Shown here piece after piece: positions 1 to 9,417 of a stretch of DNA of 57,696 nt. Source of the DNA: CAYTLW01 sp964438735. Its GTDB lineage: Bacteria > Myxococcota_A > UBA9042. The stretch covers positions 1-57,696 of the forward strand of contig CAYTLW010000040.1 of the NCBI GenBank assembly GCA_964438735.1. Direction: 5' to 3'. Below the pieces are notes generated by a model. The model worked only from the letters and a program-made list of their open reading frames with translations, had not been told where the DNA came from and did no database searches. A program made the translations under genes and the position numbers. Numbering within the stretch: position 1 is the first letter of the stretch; each line of letters opens with the position of its first letter.

Positions 1-59
1 AGGGTAAGGAGTACCTGGTGGTGGATGGGGACGTTTGTAACTTCCGGTTCAACGTGTAG
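1..59 (+). CDS. C-terminal end of an unknown protein (partial)
   Basis: The window opens inside a reading frame that runs from base 3 to a TAG at 57-59 and would encode 18 residues ending in NFRFNV. Only the tail is present, so the family cannot be named. The last codons lie in a 17-base stretch (39-55) that recurs exactly at 2009-2025, where it again encodes NFRFNV followed by a stop. That the frame is preserved in both copies is the main reason to believe this short open end is real coding sequence. The upstream part lies outside the window. Confidence 0.4.
   Translation, partial: GKEYLVVDGDVCNFRFNV
39..55 (+). repeat. 17-bp direct repeat, copy 1
   Basis: The 17 bases AACTTCCGGTTCAACGT occur here and again at 2009-2025. 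Both copies encode NFRFNV and are followed at once by a stop (TAG here, TGA in copy 2). The pair brackets the DUF5063 gene and the HTH/PIN toxin-antitoxin pair. The arrangement resembles the duplicated gene 3' end left by integration of a small element, or the end of a decayed paralogue; no integrase is visible. Confidence 0.6.
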
Positions 60-212
60 CTACCGGGTGGGGACACGGCCGGTTGCGGTGGTTTCAAGCG
101 CATAGCCGAACACCCACCGCTGTTCGGGATGAGTTCCCAGTCGTGGAGGGCTATGCTGGGACGGTGTGCATGGCGACCACATCGTTCATCCATTGAGGCT
201 GGGGCAGCAACC

Positions 213-698
213 GTGAACACGGCCGAAACCAGATTCTACCAAGCCGCAGCTGCATTCTGTGACTGGGTAGCGAACGACACCATCGCAGCAGAACCCTGTC
301 ACGCCCGAGCAGCCCTGCGCCTTCTCGTGGACCTCTATGCAGCCGCACTCAACCTCCCATCTTCCCCACCTTGCGGCGAAGATGTGGGGGCGTCGGAGAT
401 GGGCCGGGACGAGTGGCAACGCCTCTATGCCCGCCTGGGCTCTCTGCCTTTCGGCTACTACGGCGTTGTCTTCGATCCGCACACCATTCCGCCCGAGGAG
501 CCTGTGATCGGAGACCTTGCCGACGATCTCGCTGACATCTACCGGGACCTCAAGGATGGCATGAACCTCTGGACCGCGGGGCATCACGTCGAGGCGGTCT
601 GTCACTGGCGGCAGCACTTTGGCTTCCACTGGGGTCGGCATGCCGCAGATGCCATCCGAGCACTGCACGTCTGGCTCGAACGGGAGGTCGAACTGTGA
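213..698 (+). CDS. DUF5063 family protein
   Basis: This 161-residue soluble protein matches the remembered pattern of the DUF5063 family: an N-terminal helical segment (FYQAAAAFCDWV), an acidic middle, and the C-terminal signature EPVIGDLADDLADIYRDLK followed by HWGRHAADAIRALH. The family's biochemical role is not known to me. I chose the GTG at 213 because family similarity begins there and a purine-rich GGGGCAG lies just upstream; the frame stays open back to an ATG at 129, but those 28 residues look non-native. It precedes a toxin-antitoxin pair in the same direction, typical of accessory regions, with no sign of co-translation. Confidence 0.7.
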   Translation: MNTAETRFYQAAAAFCDWVANDTIAAEPCHARAALRLLVDLYAAALNLPSSPPCGEDVGASEMGRDEWQRLYARLGSLPFGYYGVVFDPHTIPPEEPVIGDLADDLADIYRDLKDGMNLWTAGHHVEAVCHWRQHFGFHWGRHAADAIRALHVWLEREVEL

Positions 699-744
699 GC
701 AGGAGTTCGAAGAACAGGCCGGACTGGTCTCCACGACCTGCTCG

Positions 745-773
745 TTGCGTTTATTTCGATTAGACCCTATGCT
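745..773 (+). promoter_or_regulatory. Probable promoter of the HTH/PIN toxin-antitoxin operon
   Basis: A -35-like TTGCGT (745-750) and a -10-like TATGCT (768-773) are separated by 17 bases in a locally AT-richer stretch of otherwise GC-rich DNA. The ribosome site GGAGG (780-784) and ATG (790) follow directly, so the leader would be very short. The same -10 hexamer occurs in the better promoter at 43277-43306. Antitoxins of this kind often bind their own promoter, but no clear operator palindrome is seen. Confidence 0.45.
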
Positions 774-789
774 GTCGTTGGAGGTCGTG

Positions 790-1239
790 ATGAACATGAT
801 GACCATGCCAAGCCAGGCCGACACTGCGGCCGCCCAGCAGGCTGTGACGACCTTGCGGTCCATCAAGCCGCCCACCGGCCCCACCGGCATCCGCCTTGCC
901 GCGCCCGACGGGGCCAGCGAGGTCGAGATCATCTTGCCGGCCGAAGCGCTGCACCTGCTCGTCCGCATCCTGAGTCACATGGCGAACGGTGAGGCGGTGA
1001 CGTTGATGCCAGTGCAGGCGGAGTTGACCACCCAGCGGGCCGCAGACCTCCTGGGCGTGTCGCGACCCTACCTCGTTCGCCTGCTCGAAGACGGGACGAT
1101 TCCGCATCGCAAGGTTGGCACTCATCGCCGGGTAAGGGCGGTGGACATCGCGGAGTACAAGCGCCAGGACGACGCCAGGCGTCGCAAAGCGCTCGATGCT
1201 CTGACGGCCGAAGCGCAAGACCTCGAACTGGGCTACTGA
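790..1239 (+). CDS. Helix-turn-helix (excisionase-type) antitoxin
   Basis: A 149-residue protein with a MerR/excisionase-type DNA-binding domain at about residues 77-125. The text TTQRAADLLGVSRPYLVRLLE is the helix-turn-helix, then a wing (IPHRKVGTHRRV) and a helix VDIAEYK. The first 70 residues resemble no family I can name. Such proteins are known as antitoxins of PIN-domain RNases, and a PIN protein starts 15 bases after the stop, so it most likely neutralises that toxin and represses the operon. The ATG at 790 is preferred because GGAGG lies 5 bases upstream; an in-frame ATG at 769 overlaps the putative -10 element. Confidence 0.8.
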   Translation: MNMMTMPSQADTAAAQQAVTTLRSIKPPTGPTGIRLAAPDGASEVEIILPAEALHLLVRILSHMANGEAVTLMPVQAELTTQRAADLLGVSRPYLVRLLEDGTIPHRKVGTHRRVRAVDIAEYKRQDDARRRKALDALTAEAQDLELGY

Positions 1240-1254
1240 GGCGACGGACCGTCC

Positions 1255-1833
1255 ATGAGCTTCGTAGTCCTGTACGACGCCTGTGTCCTCTACCCCGCGC
1301 CGCTTCGTGACCTGCTGGTCCGGTTGGGGGCGGAGGGGTTCGTTCGAGCGAAGTGGACCGAGACCATCCTGGACGAGTTCGTGCACGCGATCCTCAGGAA
1401 TCGCCCGGACCTGACCGAGGAGAAACTCAACAGGACCCGCCAACTCATGAGCCAAGCCATCCGGGACGTGCTGGTGGAACATCACGACGGTCTCGCCGAC
1501 GGTCTGGAACTGCCGGACACCAACGACCGACACGTGGTCGCAGCGGCCATCAAGTGCGGGGCGCAGGCGATCGTCACCATCAACACCAGGGACTTCCCGA
1601 ACAGCGTCCTGGGACCGTTGGGCATCCAAGTTCTACACCCCGATGAATTCGTCTTCGACCTGCTCGACCTGGCGCCCGGCCTTGTGCTGCACGTGCTGGA
1701 GCAGCAGGTGAGCGCCTTGAACAACCCACCGAGGGAACTCCACGAGCTGCTGGACACGCTGGAGGGCAACGGGCTGGTGCGTTCAGTGGCAGAAGTGCGC
1801 CGGTTGCTCGGCGAGAGCGGTCAGGCCCTGTGA
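1255..1833 (+). CDS. PIN-domain ribonuclease toxin
   Basis: A 192-residue PIN-domain protein. Acidic residues expected to hold the catalytic metal are visible at D8 (VVLYDACVLYP), E41 (ETILDEF), D88 and D91 (LPDTNDRHV) and D112 (NTRDF), in the spacing usual for PIN nucleases. PIN toxins of type II systems are RNA endonucleases that stop translation when released from their antitoxin. The gene directly follows the HTH antitoxin with a 15-base gap and should be co-transcribed. All expected acidic residues remain and the frame is intact, so I infer an active toxin. The C-terminal third (residues 125-192) is helical and longer than in minimal PIN toxins. Confidence 0.82.
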   Translation: MSFVVLYDACVLYPAPLRDLLVRLGAEGFVRAKWTETILDEFVHAILRNRPDLTEEKLNRTRQLMSQAIRDVLVEHHDGLADGLELPDTNDRHVVAAAIKCGAQAIVTINTRDFPNSVLGPLGIQVLHPDEFVFDLLDLAPGLVLHVLEQQVSALNNPPRELHELLDTLEGNGLVRSVAEVRRLLGESGQAL

Positions 1834-1889
1834 GGTGGCGTCGTCCACATCTCGTTGATGCAGGTCACCACTGCCGCGAACCAGTTTGC

Positions 1890-1899
1890 GGGGGGGGGG
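1890..1899 (+). repeat. Homopolymer tract of ten G
   Basis: Ten consecutive G lie in the non-coding stretch after the PIN toxin gene. They are not within a recognised gene, so a phase-variation role is not supported. The tract is also a place where read errors collect. Confidence 0.6.
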
Positions 1900-2008
1900 C
1901 TGCTCGGCTCGGATGGCAGCGCCAGAGGACTTTGATGATCGTGCCTGCCAGCGAAACCGAGACAAGACGGGGATTATCGCCGCAACCCGCTGGAATCACA
2001 GCCCTCGA

Positions 2009-2025
2009 AACTTCCGGTTCAACGT
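2009..2025 (+). repeat. 17-bp direct repeat, copy 2
   Basis: Exact second copy of the 17-base sequence at 39-55, again reading NFRFNV and then a TGA (2027-2029). Upstream the same frame stays open only back to a TGA at 1937-1939 with no recognisable protein, so this looks like a stranded gene end. The broken zinc-ribbon gene starts 6 bases after it. Confidence 0.6.
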
Positions 2026-2030
2026 TTGAA

Positions 2031-2306
2031 ATGTGGACTGAAGAGCAACTGGTGCGGGCTCACAGGGCCTCTATCTAGCATCGTGCCGAGATGCTTCGGG
2101 GCAGTCGATGTGGTTGCTTCCACTGCAAAGCGACATTCCAACCGCAGGCCATCGAGGAGTGGGTGGACGAGCCTGACGATGGAGCTCCGGGCGACACCGC
2201 GCTCTGCCCGAAGTGCGGCGTCGACGCCGTGATCGGCTCAGCGTCAGGTTGGCCAATCGAAGAGGTCGCCTTCCTCGGTGCGATGCATCGCCGTTGGTTT
2301 TGTTGA
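2031..2306 (+). pseudogene. Small zinc-ribbon protein interrupted by an in-frame TAG
   Basis: Reading from the ATG at 2031 gives an N-terminus (MWTEEQLVRAHRASI), then TAG at 2076-2078, then HRAEMLRGSRCGCFHC in the same frame up to a TGA at 2304-2306. The part after the stop matches a conserved uncharacterised bacterial family of about 90 residues with a CGCFHC...CPKC four-cysteine metal-binding pattern, the motif GSASGWPI and a terminal MHRRWF. In that family an HRxE segment precedes CGCF, and the residues before the TAG also fit, so the stop looks like one substitution (for example TCG to TAG). A shorter product from ATG 2091 would keep all four cysteines but has no good ribosome site. Confidence 0.6.
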
Positions 2307-2463
2307 AGCGCCTTCACCAGCAGCCGCGATCGGATGCTTCTCACAGAGACCCCGAGCCGTTCGCTGCCGGCCTCACTCCGACCCGTGTGACGAGCGCCCG
2401 TCGCCGAGGGAAACCGATGGCACCTGATTCGGCATCCGCGCACACGCCAACCCGCACGGCTTG

Positions 2464-2495
2464 TTGCATGATTACCGGGAATCCATGTATTCCCG
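2464..2495 (+). promoter_or_regulatory. Possible higBA promoter with overlapping palindromic operator
   Basis: A perfect inverted repeat CGGGAAT (2476-2482) / ATTCCCG (2489-2495) with a 6-base centre lies 24 bases before the toxin start. A -35-like TTGCAT (2464-2469) and a weak -10-like TGTATT (2486-2491, 16-base spacing) place the palindrome over the promoter. HigA antitoxins characteristically repress their operon through such palindromes; that HigA binds this one is inference. Confidence 0.4.
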
Positions 2496-2518
2496 CCGGG
2501 CGATGAGCGGAGGTCGCC

Positions 2519-2632
2519 GTGATTCGGTCATTCGGGGACATGCTGACCGGAGACCTGTACCACGGCCGAAGGACTCGCCGAGTGATGCGCCCGGACGCCG
2601 CTCCCGTACGGCTCGTCGACTACCACAGGTGA
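2519..2632 (+). pseudogene. higB: higB toxin remnant with an internal deletion
   Basis: An open frame of 37 codons starting at GTG 2519, with GGAGG 5 bases upstream. Its first part (VIRSFGDMLTGDLYHGRRTR) is the N-terminus of RelE-superfamily HigB toxins and its end (VRLVDYHR) is their usual C-terminus. Full toxins are about 90-100 residues, so roughly 55-60 central residues holding the RNase fold and basic active-site residues are missing, and the deletion kept the frame. The product should be inactive. The stop TGA overlaps the GTG of the antitoxin (GTGA), so the tiny frame may persist because it couples translation into higA. Confidence 0.7.
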
Positions 2633-2934
2633 CGACCATGCTTGCCGAAAACCGAGTTCCAACCCACCCCGGCGAAGTCCTGCTCGAGGAATTTCTGCGC
2701 CCGCTCGGGCTGACCCAGGTCGCCTTCGCCCGCCACATCGGGGTGCCGATCCAACGGGTCAACGAGATCGTCAAAGGCAAGCGGGGTGTCACGTCGGAGA
2801 CAGCGTGGTTGCTCGCCCAGGCGCTCGGCACGACCCCGCAGTTCTGGATGAGCCTCCAGGGCTCGTATGATCTCGCGACCAGGCGGCCTTCCCGAGACAT
2901 TGAGCCCATCGCTCAGTCCCGTCTTTCGTCGTGA
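2629..2934 (+). CDS. higA: HigA-type antitoxin, XRE-family DNA-binding protein
   Basis: A protein of 101 residues (98 if the ATG at 2638 is used) of the HigA/VapI antitoxin family. It opens with the signature NRVPTHPGEVLLEEFL, has an XRE helix-turn-helix (LTQVAFARHIGVPIQRVNEIVKGKRGVT) and ends with the usual LAQALGTTPQFWMSLQGSYDL. Such proteins bind and silence HigB and repress the operon. Here the toxin in front is deleted, so this is an orphan antitoxin that may still act as a repressor or protect against related toxins. GTG 2629 is favoured because it overlaps the toxin stop. Confidence 0.82.
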   Translation: MTTMLAENRVPTHPGEVLLEEFLRPLGLTQVAFARHIGVPIQRVNEIVKGKRGVTSETAWLLAQALGTTPQFWMSLQGSYDLATRRPSRDIEPIAQSRLSS

Positions 2935-3347
2935 CCACCATGAACCGCCTCTTCCTCTTCGACAGCACCCACCACCGCGACCCCGCCGTCAACACCTGGC
3001 TGGACGACCACACCGGCGATCTCGGCGACCTCGCCAGGCGCTGGTTCGGCGTCCTGCGCCAGGGCGGCGACGACGTGCGTGAAATCCTGCACGACGGCCA
3101 CCCCACCGCCTGCGTGCATCGCGCCGCGTTCGCCTACGTCAACGCCTTCACCGCGCACGTCAACGTGGGCTTCTTTCACGGCGCCGAGCTCGCCGACCCG
3201 GATGGCCTGCTACAGGGCAGCGGCAAGTTCATGCGTCACGTGAAGCTACGCCCGGGCGAGCCGATCGACGCTGGGGCGCTGACGCGACTCATCGAGACGG
3301 CCTACAGCGACATGCGGGCCCGTCTGCGGGCGGATCAGGTCACGTAG
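2931..3347 (+). CDS. DUF1801 domain protein
   Basis: A 138-residue soluble protein resembling the DUF1801 (YdhG-like) family. Visible parts are REILHDGHPTACVHRAAFAYVNAFTAHVNVGFFHGAELADPDGLLQG in pieces, with the family's hydrophobic strand followed by FFHG, then GKFMRHVKL and a C-terminal helix. Its biochemical role is unknown; some relatives are described as iron-chaperone-like. The GTG at 2931 overlaps the higA stop (GTGA), suggesting coupled translation, and ATG 2940 is the alternative. It converges on the methyltransferase gene with 37 bases between the two stops and no strong terminator hairpin there. Confidence 0.68.
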   Translation: MTTMNRLFLFDSTHHRDPAVNTWLDDHTGDLGDLARRWFGVLRQGGDDVREILHDGHPTACVHRAAFAYVNAFTAHVNVGFFHGAELADPDGLLQGSGKFMRHVKLRPGEPIDAGALTRLIETAYSDMRARLRADQVT

Positions 3348-3384
3348 GGCGACCAGTCTCTACAAATGAAACCCACGCATTCGC

Positions 3385-4245
3385 TCACTCATGCCGCGTG
3401 GGCGAGGCGAAGGCCAGGCGCCGACTCATGACGTCCATGGCCTCGGGGCTCCGGTCGATGAGCACCGCCGAGCGGCCGTTGCGCGCTGCGGCCTCGCCCA
3501 GGGTGCCGCTGCCGGCGAAGAAGTCGAGCAGCCGATCGCCAGGCTTGGAATGCACCTTGACGATGCGCTCGAGCACGCCCATGGGCTTCTGGGTCGGGTA
3601 GCCGGTGCGTTCGCGGCCGCGGGTCGGCACGATGGTATGCCACCACACATCGGTCGGTGTCTTGCCGCGGGCGGCCTTTTCAGCGCTCACCAGCCCCGGC
3701 GCCATGTAGGGGATGCGATCCATGGCGTCGAAGTTGAAGGTGTAGCGCTTGGGGTGCCGGCTGTACCACAAGATGACGTCGTGTTTGGCCGACCATCGAC
3801 GCTTGGAGCGGCCGCCATAGTCATAGGCCCAGACCAGCTCATTCTGGAAGCAGTCTCGGCCGAAGATGGCGTCCAGCAGCACCTTGCAGTAGTGCGACTC
3901 GCGGGGATCCACGTGCAGGAAGAAGCTGCCTTGCGGCGCCAGCAGGCGATGGGCCTGGCGCAGGCGTGGCTCCAGGAAGGCCAGGTAGTCGTCGAAACTA
4001 TCATCGAAGGACAGGGTGCCCAGGGCCACGCTGCGATAGCGCTCGCCGCCGAAGCCGACCTGATCACCGGCGGCGTCGCGCTCGCTGCGCACGCGGGTCA
4101 GGGATTGTTTGTGGCCGGTATTGAAGGGCGGGTCGATATAGATGAGGTCGAAGTCGTCGTCGTCGAAGCGCTCAAGGATCGGCAGGTTGTCCCCCAGGTA
4201 GAGGTCGACGCGCACGTCCAACAGACCGAGTTCCTGCTGACTCAT
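3385..4245 (-). CDS. Solitary DNA methyltransferase, beta-class (N6-adenine or N4-cytosine)
   Basis: A 286-residue AdoMet-dependent DNA methyltransferase. Catalytic motif IV, DPPFNTG, lies at about residue 38, and the AdoMet-binding motif I, DFFAGSGTLGEAA, near residue 243. Motif IV before motif I defines the beta class. The TGYPTQKP segment preceding motif I is typical of the family, and the middle should hold target recognition. No restriction endonuclease is adjacent, so it is an orphan that may mark the genome or act in regulation. Its ATG overlaps the hutI stop (ATGA), tying its translation to the histidine-degradation genes; this placement is unusual. The sequence alone does not say which base is methylated. 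Confidence 0.85.
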   Translation of the reverse strand: MSQQELGLLDVRVDLYLGDNLPILERFDDDDFDLIYIDPPFNTGHKQSLTRVRSERDAAGDQVGFGGERYRSVALGTLSFDDSFDDYLAFLEPRLRQAHRLLAPQGSFFLHVDPRESHYCKVLLDAIFGRDCFQNELVWAYDYGGRSKRRWSAKHDVILWYSRHPKRYTFNFDAMDRIPYMAPGLVSAEKAARGKTPTDVWWHTIVPTRGRERTGYPTQKPMGVLERIVKVHSKPGDRLLDFFAGSGTLGEAAARNGRSAVLIDRSPEAMDVMSRRLAFASPTRHE

Positions 4246-5539
4246 GCACCGCCATCCCGACCCGCTTCGTCGATCAGGAAGCTCGCTCGCGGCGGCGCGC
4301 CCAGTTCGTAGAAGAGGGTGTCCGGATGTTCGATGTCCAGCAGGGTGGCGACGAAGGGGCCGCCGACCCGCAGCCGGCCGTCATAGCCGCCGGGACAGTC
4401 CAGGGCCAGGGCGCCGCCGCGGGTGGCCGCGCGCAGGCTCTCCTGGGCGCTGAGTCGGCCGCCGAGCACGGCCAGCTGCATGGCCAGGGGCAGGCTGGTG
4501 GTCATGGAGGAGCCGGGATTGCAGTCCGTAGCCACGGCCACCAGGGCGCCTTCATCGACCAGGGCGCGCATGGGCGCGAAGGGCTCGCGCAGGTAGAGCG
4601 AGGTGGCCGGCAGGCAGACGGCGACGGTATCGCTGATGGCCAGGTGGCGGACCGACTCCGGCGAGGCGACCAGCAGGTGTTCGACGCTGATGGCGCCGGC
4701 GACGATGGCCCAGTGGATGCCGCCAATGTCGGCGAACTCGTCCACGTGGGCTTTCAGTCGGAACCCCAACTGGCGGGCTGTCTGCCAGACCGCGGCCGCC
4801 TGGGTCAGGTCGAAATAGCCCTGCTCGACGAATATATCGACAAAAGGGCAGTAGTGCCCTTTTGCAGCCAGGGCCGGCAGGATCGCCTCGCGAACATGGG
4901 CCACATAGCCATCGGTGTCGCCAGCGAATTCGGGCGGCACGGCGTGGGCGGGCATGGCGGTGGCGACGACGTGCATGCGGTCGGCGAAGCGCCGTTGCAG
5001 CAGGTCGATGGCGTCGAGCAGACGGACTTCGGCGCCCACCTCGAGGCCGTAGCCGGTCTTGATCTCGACCACACGCACGCCCCAGGCGCGCATCTGCAGC
5101 AGGCGCTCGGTGGCGGCGTCGGCCAGCTGCTCGGCGGTGGCGGCCCGGGTACGCGCCATGGTGCCCAGGATCCCGCCCCCCTCGGCGGCGATGTCGGCAT
5201 AGGAGGTGCCGGCCATGCGACGGGTGAACTCGCCGCTGCGATCGCCAGCGAAGACGACGTGGGTGTGCGCGTCCACCAGACCGGGAAGCAGCAGCCGGCC
5301 GCCCAGGTCAACCTCCGCGTCGGCAGCCGGTCGATCCGCCGCACCAGACGGGCCGATCCAGTCGATGGTCCAGCCGCCGTCGCTACGGCGAATGACCAGA
5401 TCGGTGGCCCGGCGTAGATCGAGTTCGGTCCAGTCCGACAACGGCCCGCGATCCAGCTCGCCGCCAAGCAGCACATGGCCTGCCCCGCGCAGGTGAAGCC
5501 GGGTGGGGAAGGCAGAAGAGGCGCCGGAGGTGGTTGTCG

Positions 5540-5543
<4 letters not shown>
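4242..5543 (-). CDS. hutI: Imidazolonepropionase
   Basis: A 433-residue amidohydrolase-superfamily enzyme that hydrolyses 4-imidazolone-5-propionate to N-formimino-L-glutamate, the third step of histidine degradation in the cytoplasm. Metal-binding elements are visible: HTHVVF (His93 and His95), KAHVDE in the middle, and the late aspartate in ATDCNPGSS. The substrate-binding EIKTGYGL and HVVATAMPAHAVPPE are also family hallmarks. The start is the ATG at 5543, which overlaps the stop of hutU by ATGA; an upstream start at 5576 would lie inside hutU. Length fits the family (about 400-430). The 3' end overlaps the methyltransferase gene in the same way. Confidence 0.93.
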
Positions 5544-7243
<1,700 letters not shown>

Positions 7244-7257
7244 GGGGCCTCCCAATT

Positions 7258-9204
7258 TCAGAAGGCCCAGCAGACCTCAATTCCGAAGCAATTGAAACAG
7301 ATGCCGTTGCAAGGTTTGGTGCAACCGACACCCTTGGGCGAACTCTTGGGCACGCACTTGCCGCCGCCCGTACACAGGCCCTGCGCGTCGACCTTGCCGC
7401 AGAGATCGACCTTGATCTTGGTCTTGCAGAGCTCGTTGGGCTTGGAATAGCAATTACCGCCCTGGCACTGGCCCAGCGGGCAGTCACCCGAGGCCGCCTG
7501 GCAGGGCACGAAGTCGTTGAAGTTCTGCACGCAGCCCGTGACCTTGTTGCAGGCGCCCTTGGTGCAGGGGTTGCCGTCGTTGCACTGATTCCAGGCCCCG
7601 GCGATGCACTTGCCGGACTGGCAGCTGTCCTTCTGGGTGCAGGGGTTGCCATCTTCGCACTTGCCCGACTTGGGCGGGTGGATGCAGAGGCCGTTCTCGC
7701 AGACGTCGCTGGTGCAGGGTTTGCCGTCGTCGACGCAGCCTTTTCCATTTGCAGGCAAGTGCTTGCACTGCTTGTTCTGGCAGACGTCGTTGGTGCAGGG
7801 GTTGCCCTCGTCGTTGCACTTGGCGCCATCGGCGGCGGTGTGTACGCACTGGCCGTTGGTGCAGACGTCGTTGGTGCAGAGGTTGCCATCATCGACGCAG
7901 GGGCCGCCATCCTTGACCGGGGGATGCAGGCACTTGCCCTCTTTGCAGATGTCCTGGGTGCAGGCGATGCCATCGTCGGGGCAGATCGCGTCTGAAGCCG
8001 CCTTGTGCTTGCAGCCCGAGAAGGGGTCGCAGGTATCGCTGGTGCAGGGGTCCTGATCGTCGCAATCGATCTCGTCGCCGCCCACGCACTTGCCCTGCAG
8101 GCATTTATCGGTCTTGGTGCAGACGATGCCGTCATCGCACTTCAGCCCGTTGACCTGCTGGTGATGACAGGTATCGCCCTTGCACTTGTCCTGGGTGCAG
8201 GGGATGCCGTCGTCGCAGAGCCCCTCGTCGGTGTCGCCGTCGCAGTTATCGTCCAGGCCGTTGCATTGCTCGGGCTGGGCCATGGGCGCGTTGCACTTGG
8301 GTTTGCCGTCGACGCAGGCGATGACCACGCCCGGGCAGGAACCGAACTCGTTGGAGTCGCCGGCGCATTCGACCTTGGTGCTGCCGTCGAAGTCGTCGGT
8401 CTTGCCGTTGCAGTCGTTGTCGATGCCGTCGCATTTTTCGGTCTCGGGCAGGTTGGCGTCGCACTCGCTCAAGCCGGCTGCGGTGCACTTGCGCACGCCG
8501 TAGCACATGGCCGTGTTGATGCCGTCGATGGCCTTGGCCGAGATGCAGGTCGTCTCCAGGGCCAGGTCGATGGCCTTCTGGTTGCAGGTGCATTGCAGGT
8601 CCACCGGCAGGCATTGGTGACCGCCCGGGGCCGCCTGGCAGCTGTAGCCGTTCGGACACTCCGGCTTGGCGATGTTGCACTTGACGCCGCAGAAGTTGCC
8701 GGCCATGCCGCCGTCGCCGAATGCCACGCAGGTATTGCCCGAACCGCCGGGGTTGTTGCAGTCGCTGCTCTTGCTGCAGGGGTGGCAGAGGTAGAGGTAG
8801 CGCGAGGCGCAGAGGTAGACGATGTCGCCGGTGATGCCCTTCTTCTCGACGCAGTCAAAGCCGGTCGGGCAGGACTCCTCGCAGACCTTGGTGCAGACCT
8901 TGCCGTACGGGCTGTCGATGCAGTAGCCGGAGTCGCACTCGTCGTTGTTATCGCAAGGCGCCAGGAAGGTGCCTGGATCGGGCGCCAGGTCGGGCTGACC
9001 GCCCAGGTCCTCGGCGCCGGTGTCGGTCGTGGTGAAGTCGATGTCGCCGGCGCCATCGGCGAGCCCGGTGTCGCCAGCACCGCTGCTGCTGGCCGCCTTG
9101 CCGTCGTCGTCGGAACAGCCGCAGGCAAACGCCACGAGCGCCGCCATGGCGAGCCACGTCGGCATCGCCAAGCGACCGGCTGGCTTGTGGATTGCACGCT
9201 TCAC
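7258..9204 (-). CDS. Secreted cysteine-rich protein with MopE-like and CTDC-like repeats
   Basis: A 648-residue exported protein. The N-terminus has basic residues, a hydrophobic stretch (MPTWLAMAALVAFACGC) that looks like a lipoprotein signal, then a Ser/Gly/Asp-rich linker. The first half is irregularly cysteine-rich and contains two MopE-type putative calcium-binding motifs, CDGIDNDCNGKTDD and CNGLDDNCDGDTDE. The second half has nine repeats of the form C-x-D-x-G-x-x-CT-x-x-x-C (for example CDDGIPCTQDKC), like the Dictyostelium CTDC repeat, and a final cysteine cluster. GTG 9204 follows GGAGG at good spacing. It is transcribed away from the two giant relatives and towards hutU. A surface or matrix role is inferred; ligand unknown. 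Confidence 0.8.
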   Translation of the reverse strand: MKRAIHKPAGRLAMPTWLAMAALVAFACGCSDDDGKAASSSGAGDTGLADGAGDIDFTTTDTGAEDLGGQPDLAPDPGTFLAPCDNNDECDSGYCIDSPYGKVCTKVCEESCPTGFDCVEKKGITGDIVYLCASRYLYLCHPCSKSSDCNNPGGSGNTCVAFGDGGMAGNFCGVKCNIAKPECPNGYSCQAAPGGHQCLPVDLQCTCNQKAIDLALETTCISAKAIDGINTAMCYGVRKCTAAGLSECDANLPETEKCDGIDNDCNGKTDDFDGSTKVECAGDSNEFGSCPGVVIACVDGKPKCNAPMAQPEQCNGLDDNCDGDTDEGLCDDGIPCTQDKCKGDTCHHQQVNGLKCDDGIVCTKTDKCLQGKCVGGDEIDCDDQDPCTSDTCDPFSGCKHKAASDAICPDDGIACTQDICKEGKCLHPPVKDGGPCVDDGNLCTNDVCTNGQCVHTAADGAKCNDEGNPCTNDVCQNKQCKHLPANGKGCVDDGKPCTSDVCENGLCIHPPKSGKCEDGNPCTQKDSCQSGKCIAGAWNQCNDGNPCTKGACNKVTGCVQNFNDFVPCQAASGDCPLGQCQGGNCYSKPNELCKTKIKVDLCGKVDAQGLCTGGGKCVPKSSPKGVGCTKPCNGICFNCFGIEVCWAF

Positions 9205-9417
9205 GGGGGGCCTCCGGCGCCGCAGTCGTCGTGTTGGAACGGCGGCTTGCGGACAGGGAAGACTACCCATCGCGATTGCCTGGATCAATCGCTGAAGGAT
9301 GACATACTGCCCCGACATGGGGTGGAAAGGCGCCGCCTTGCCGTGGCCCGACCGGTTCTGCTAGCCTTCATGCCAGCCCCTGGTCGTACTTCTGGGACAG
9401 TTCGAGGGAAGAAAATC

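Noticed and set aside
1..3380. Integron cassette array
   Set aside because: The content (toxin-antitoxin pairs, small unknowns) suits cassettes, but no attC-like imperfect palindromes follow each gene and no integrase is present. The 17-bp repeat does not have attC form.
8005..9417. Upstream extension of the first giant protein by about 470 codons
   Set aside because: This part is antisense to the 7258-9204 cysteine-rich gene; a proper signal peptide and ribosome site occur at 9418.
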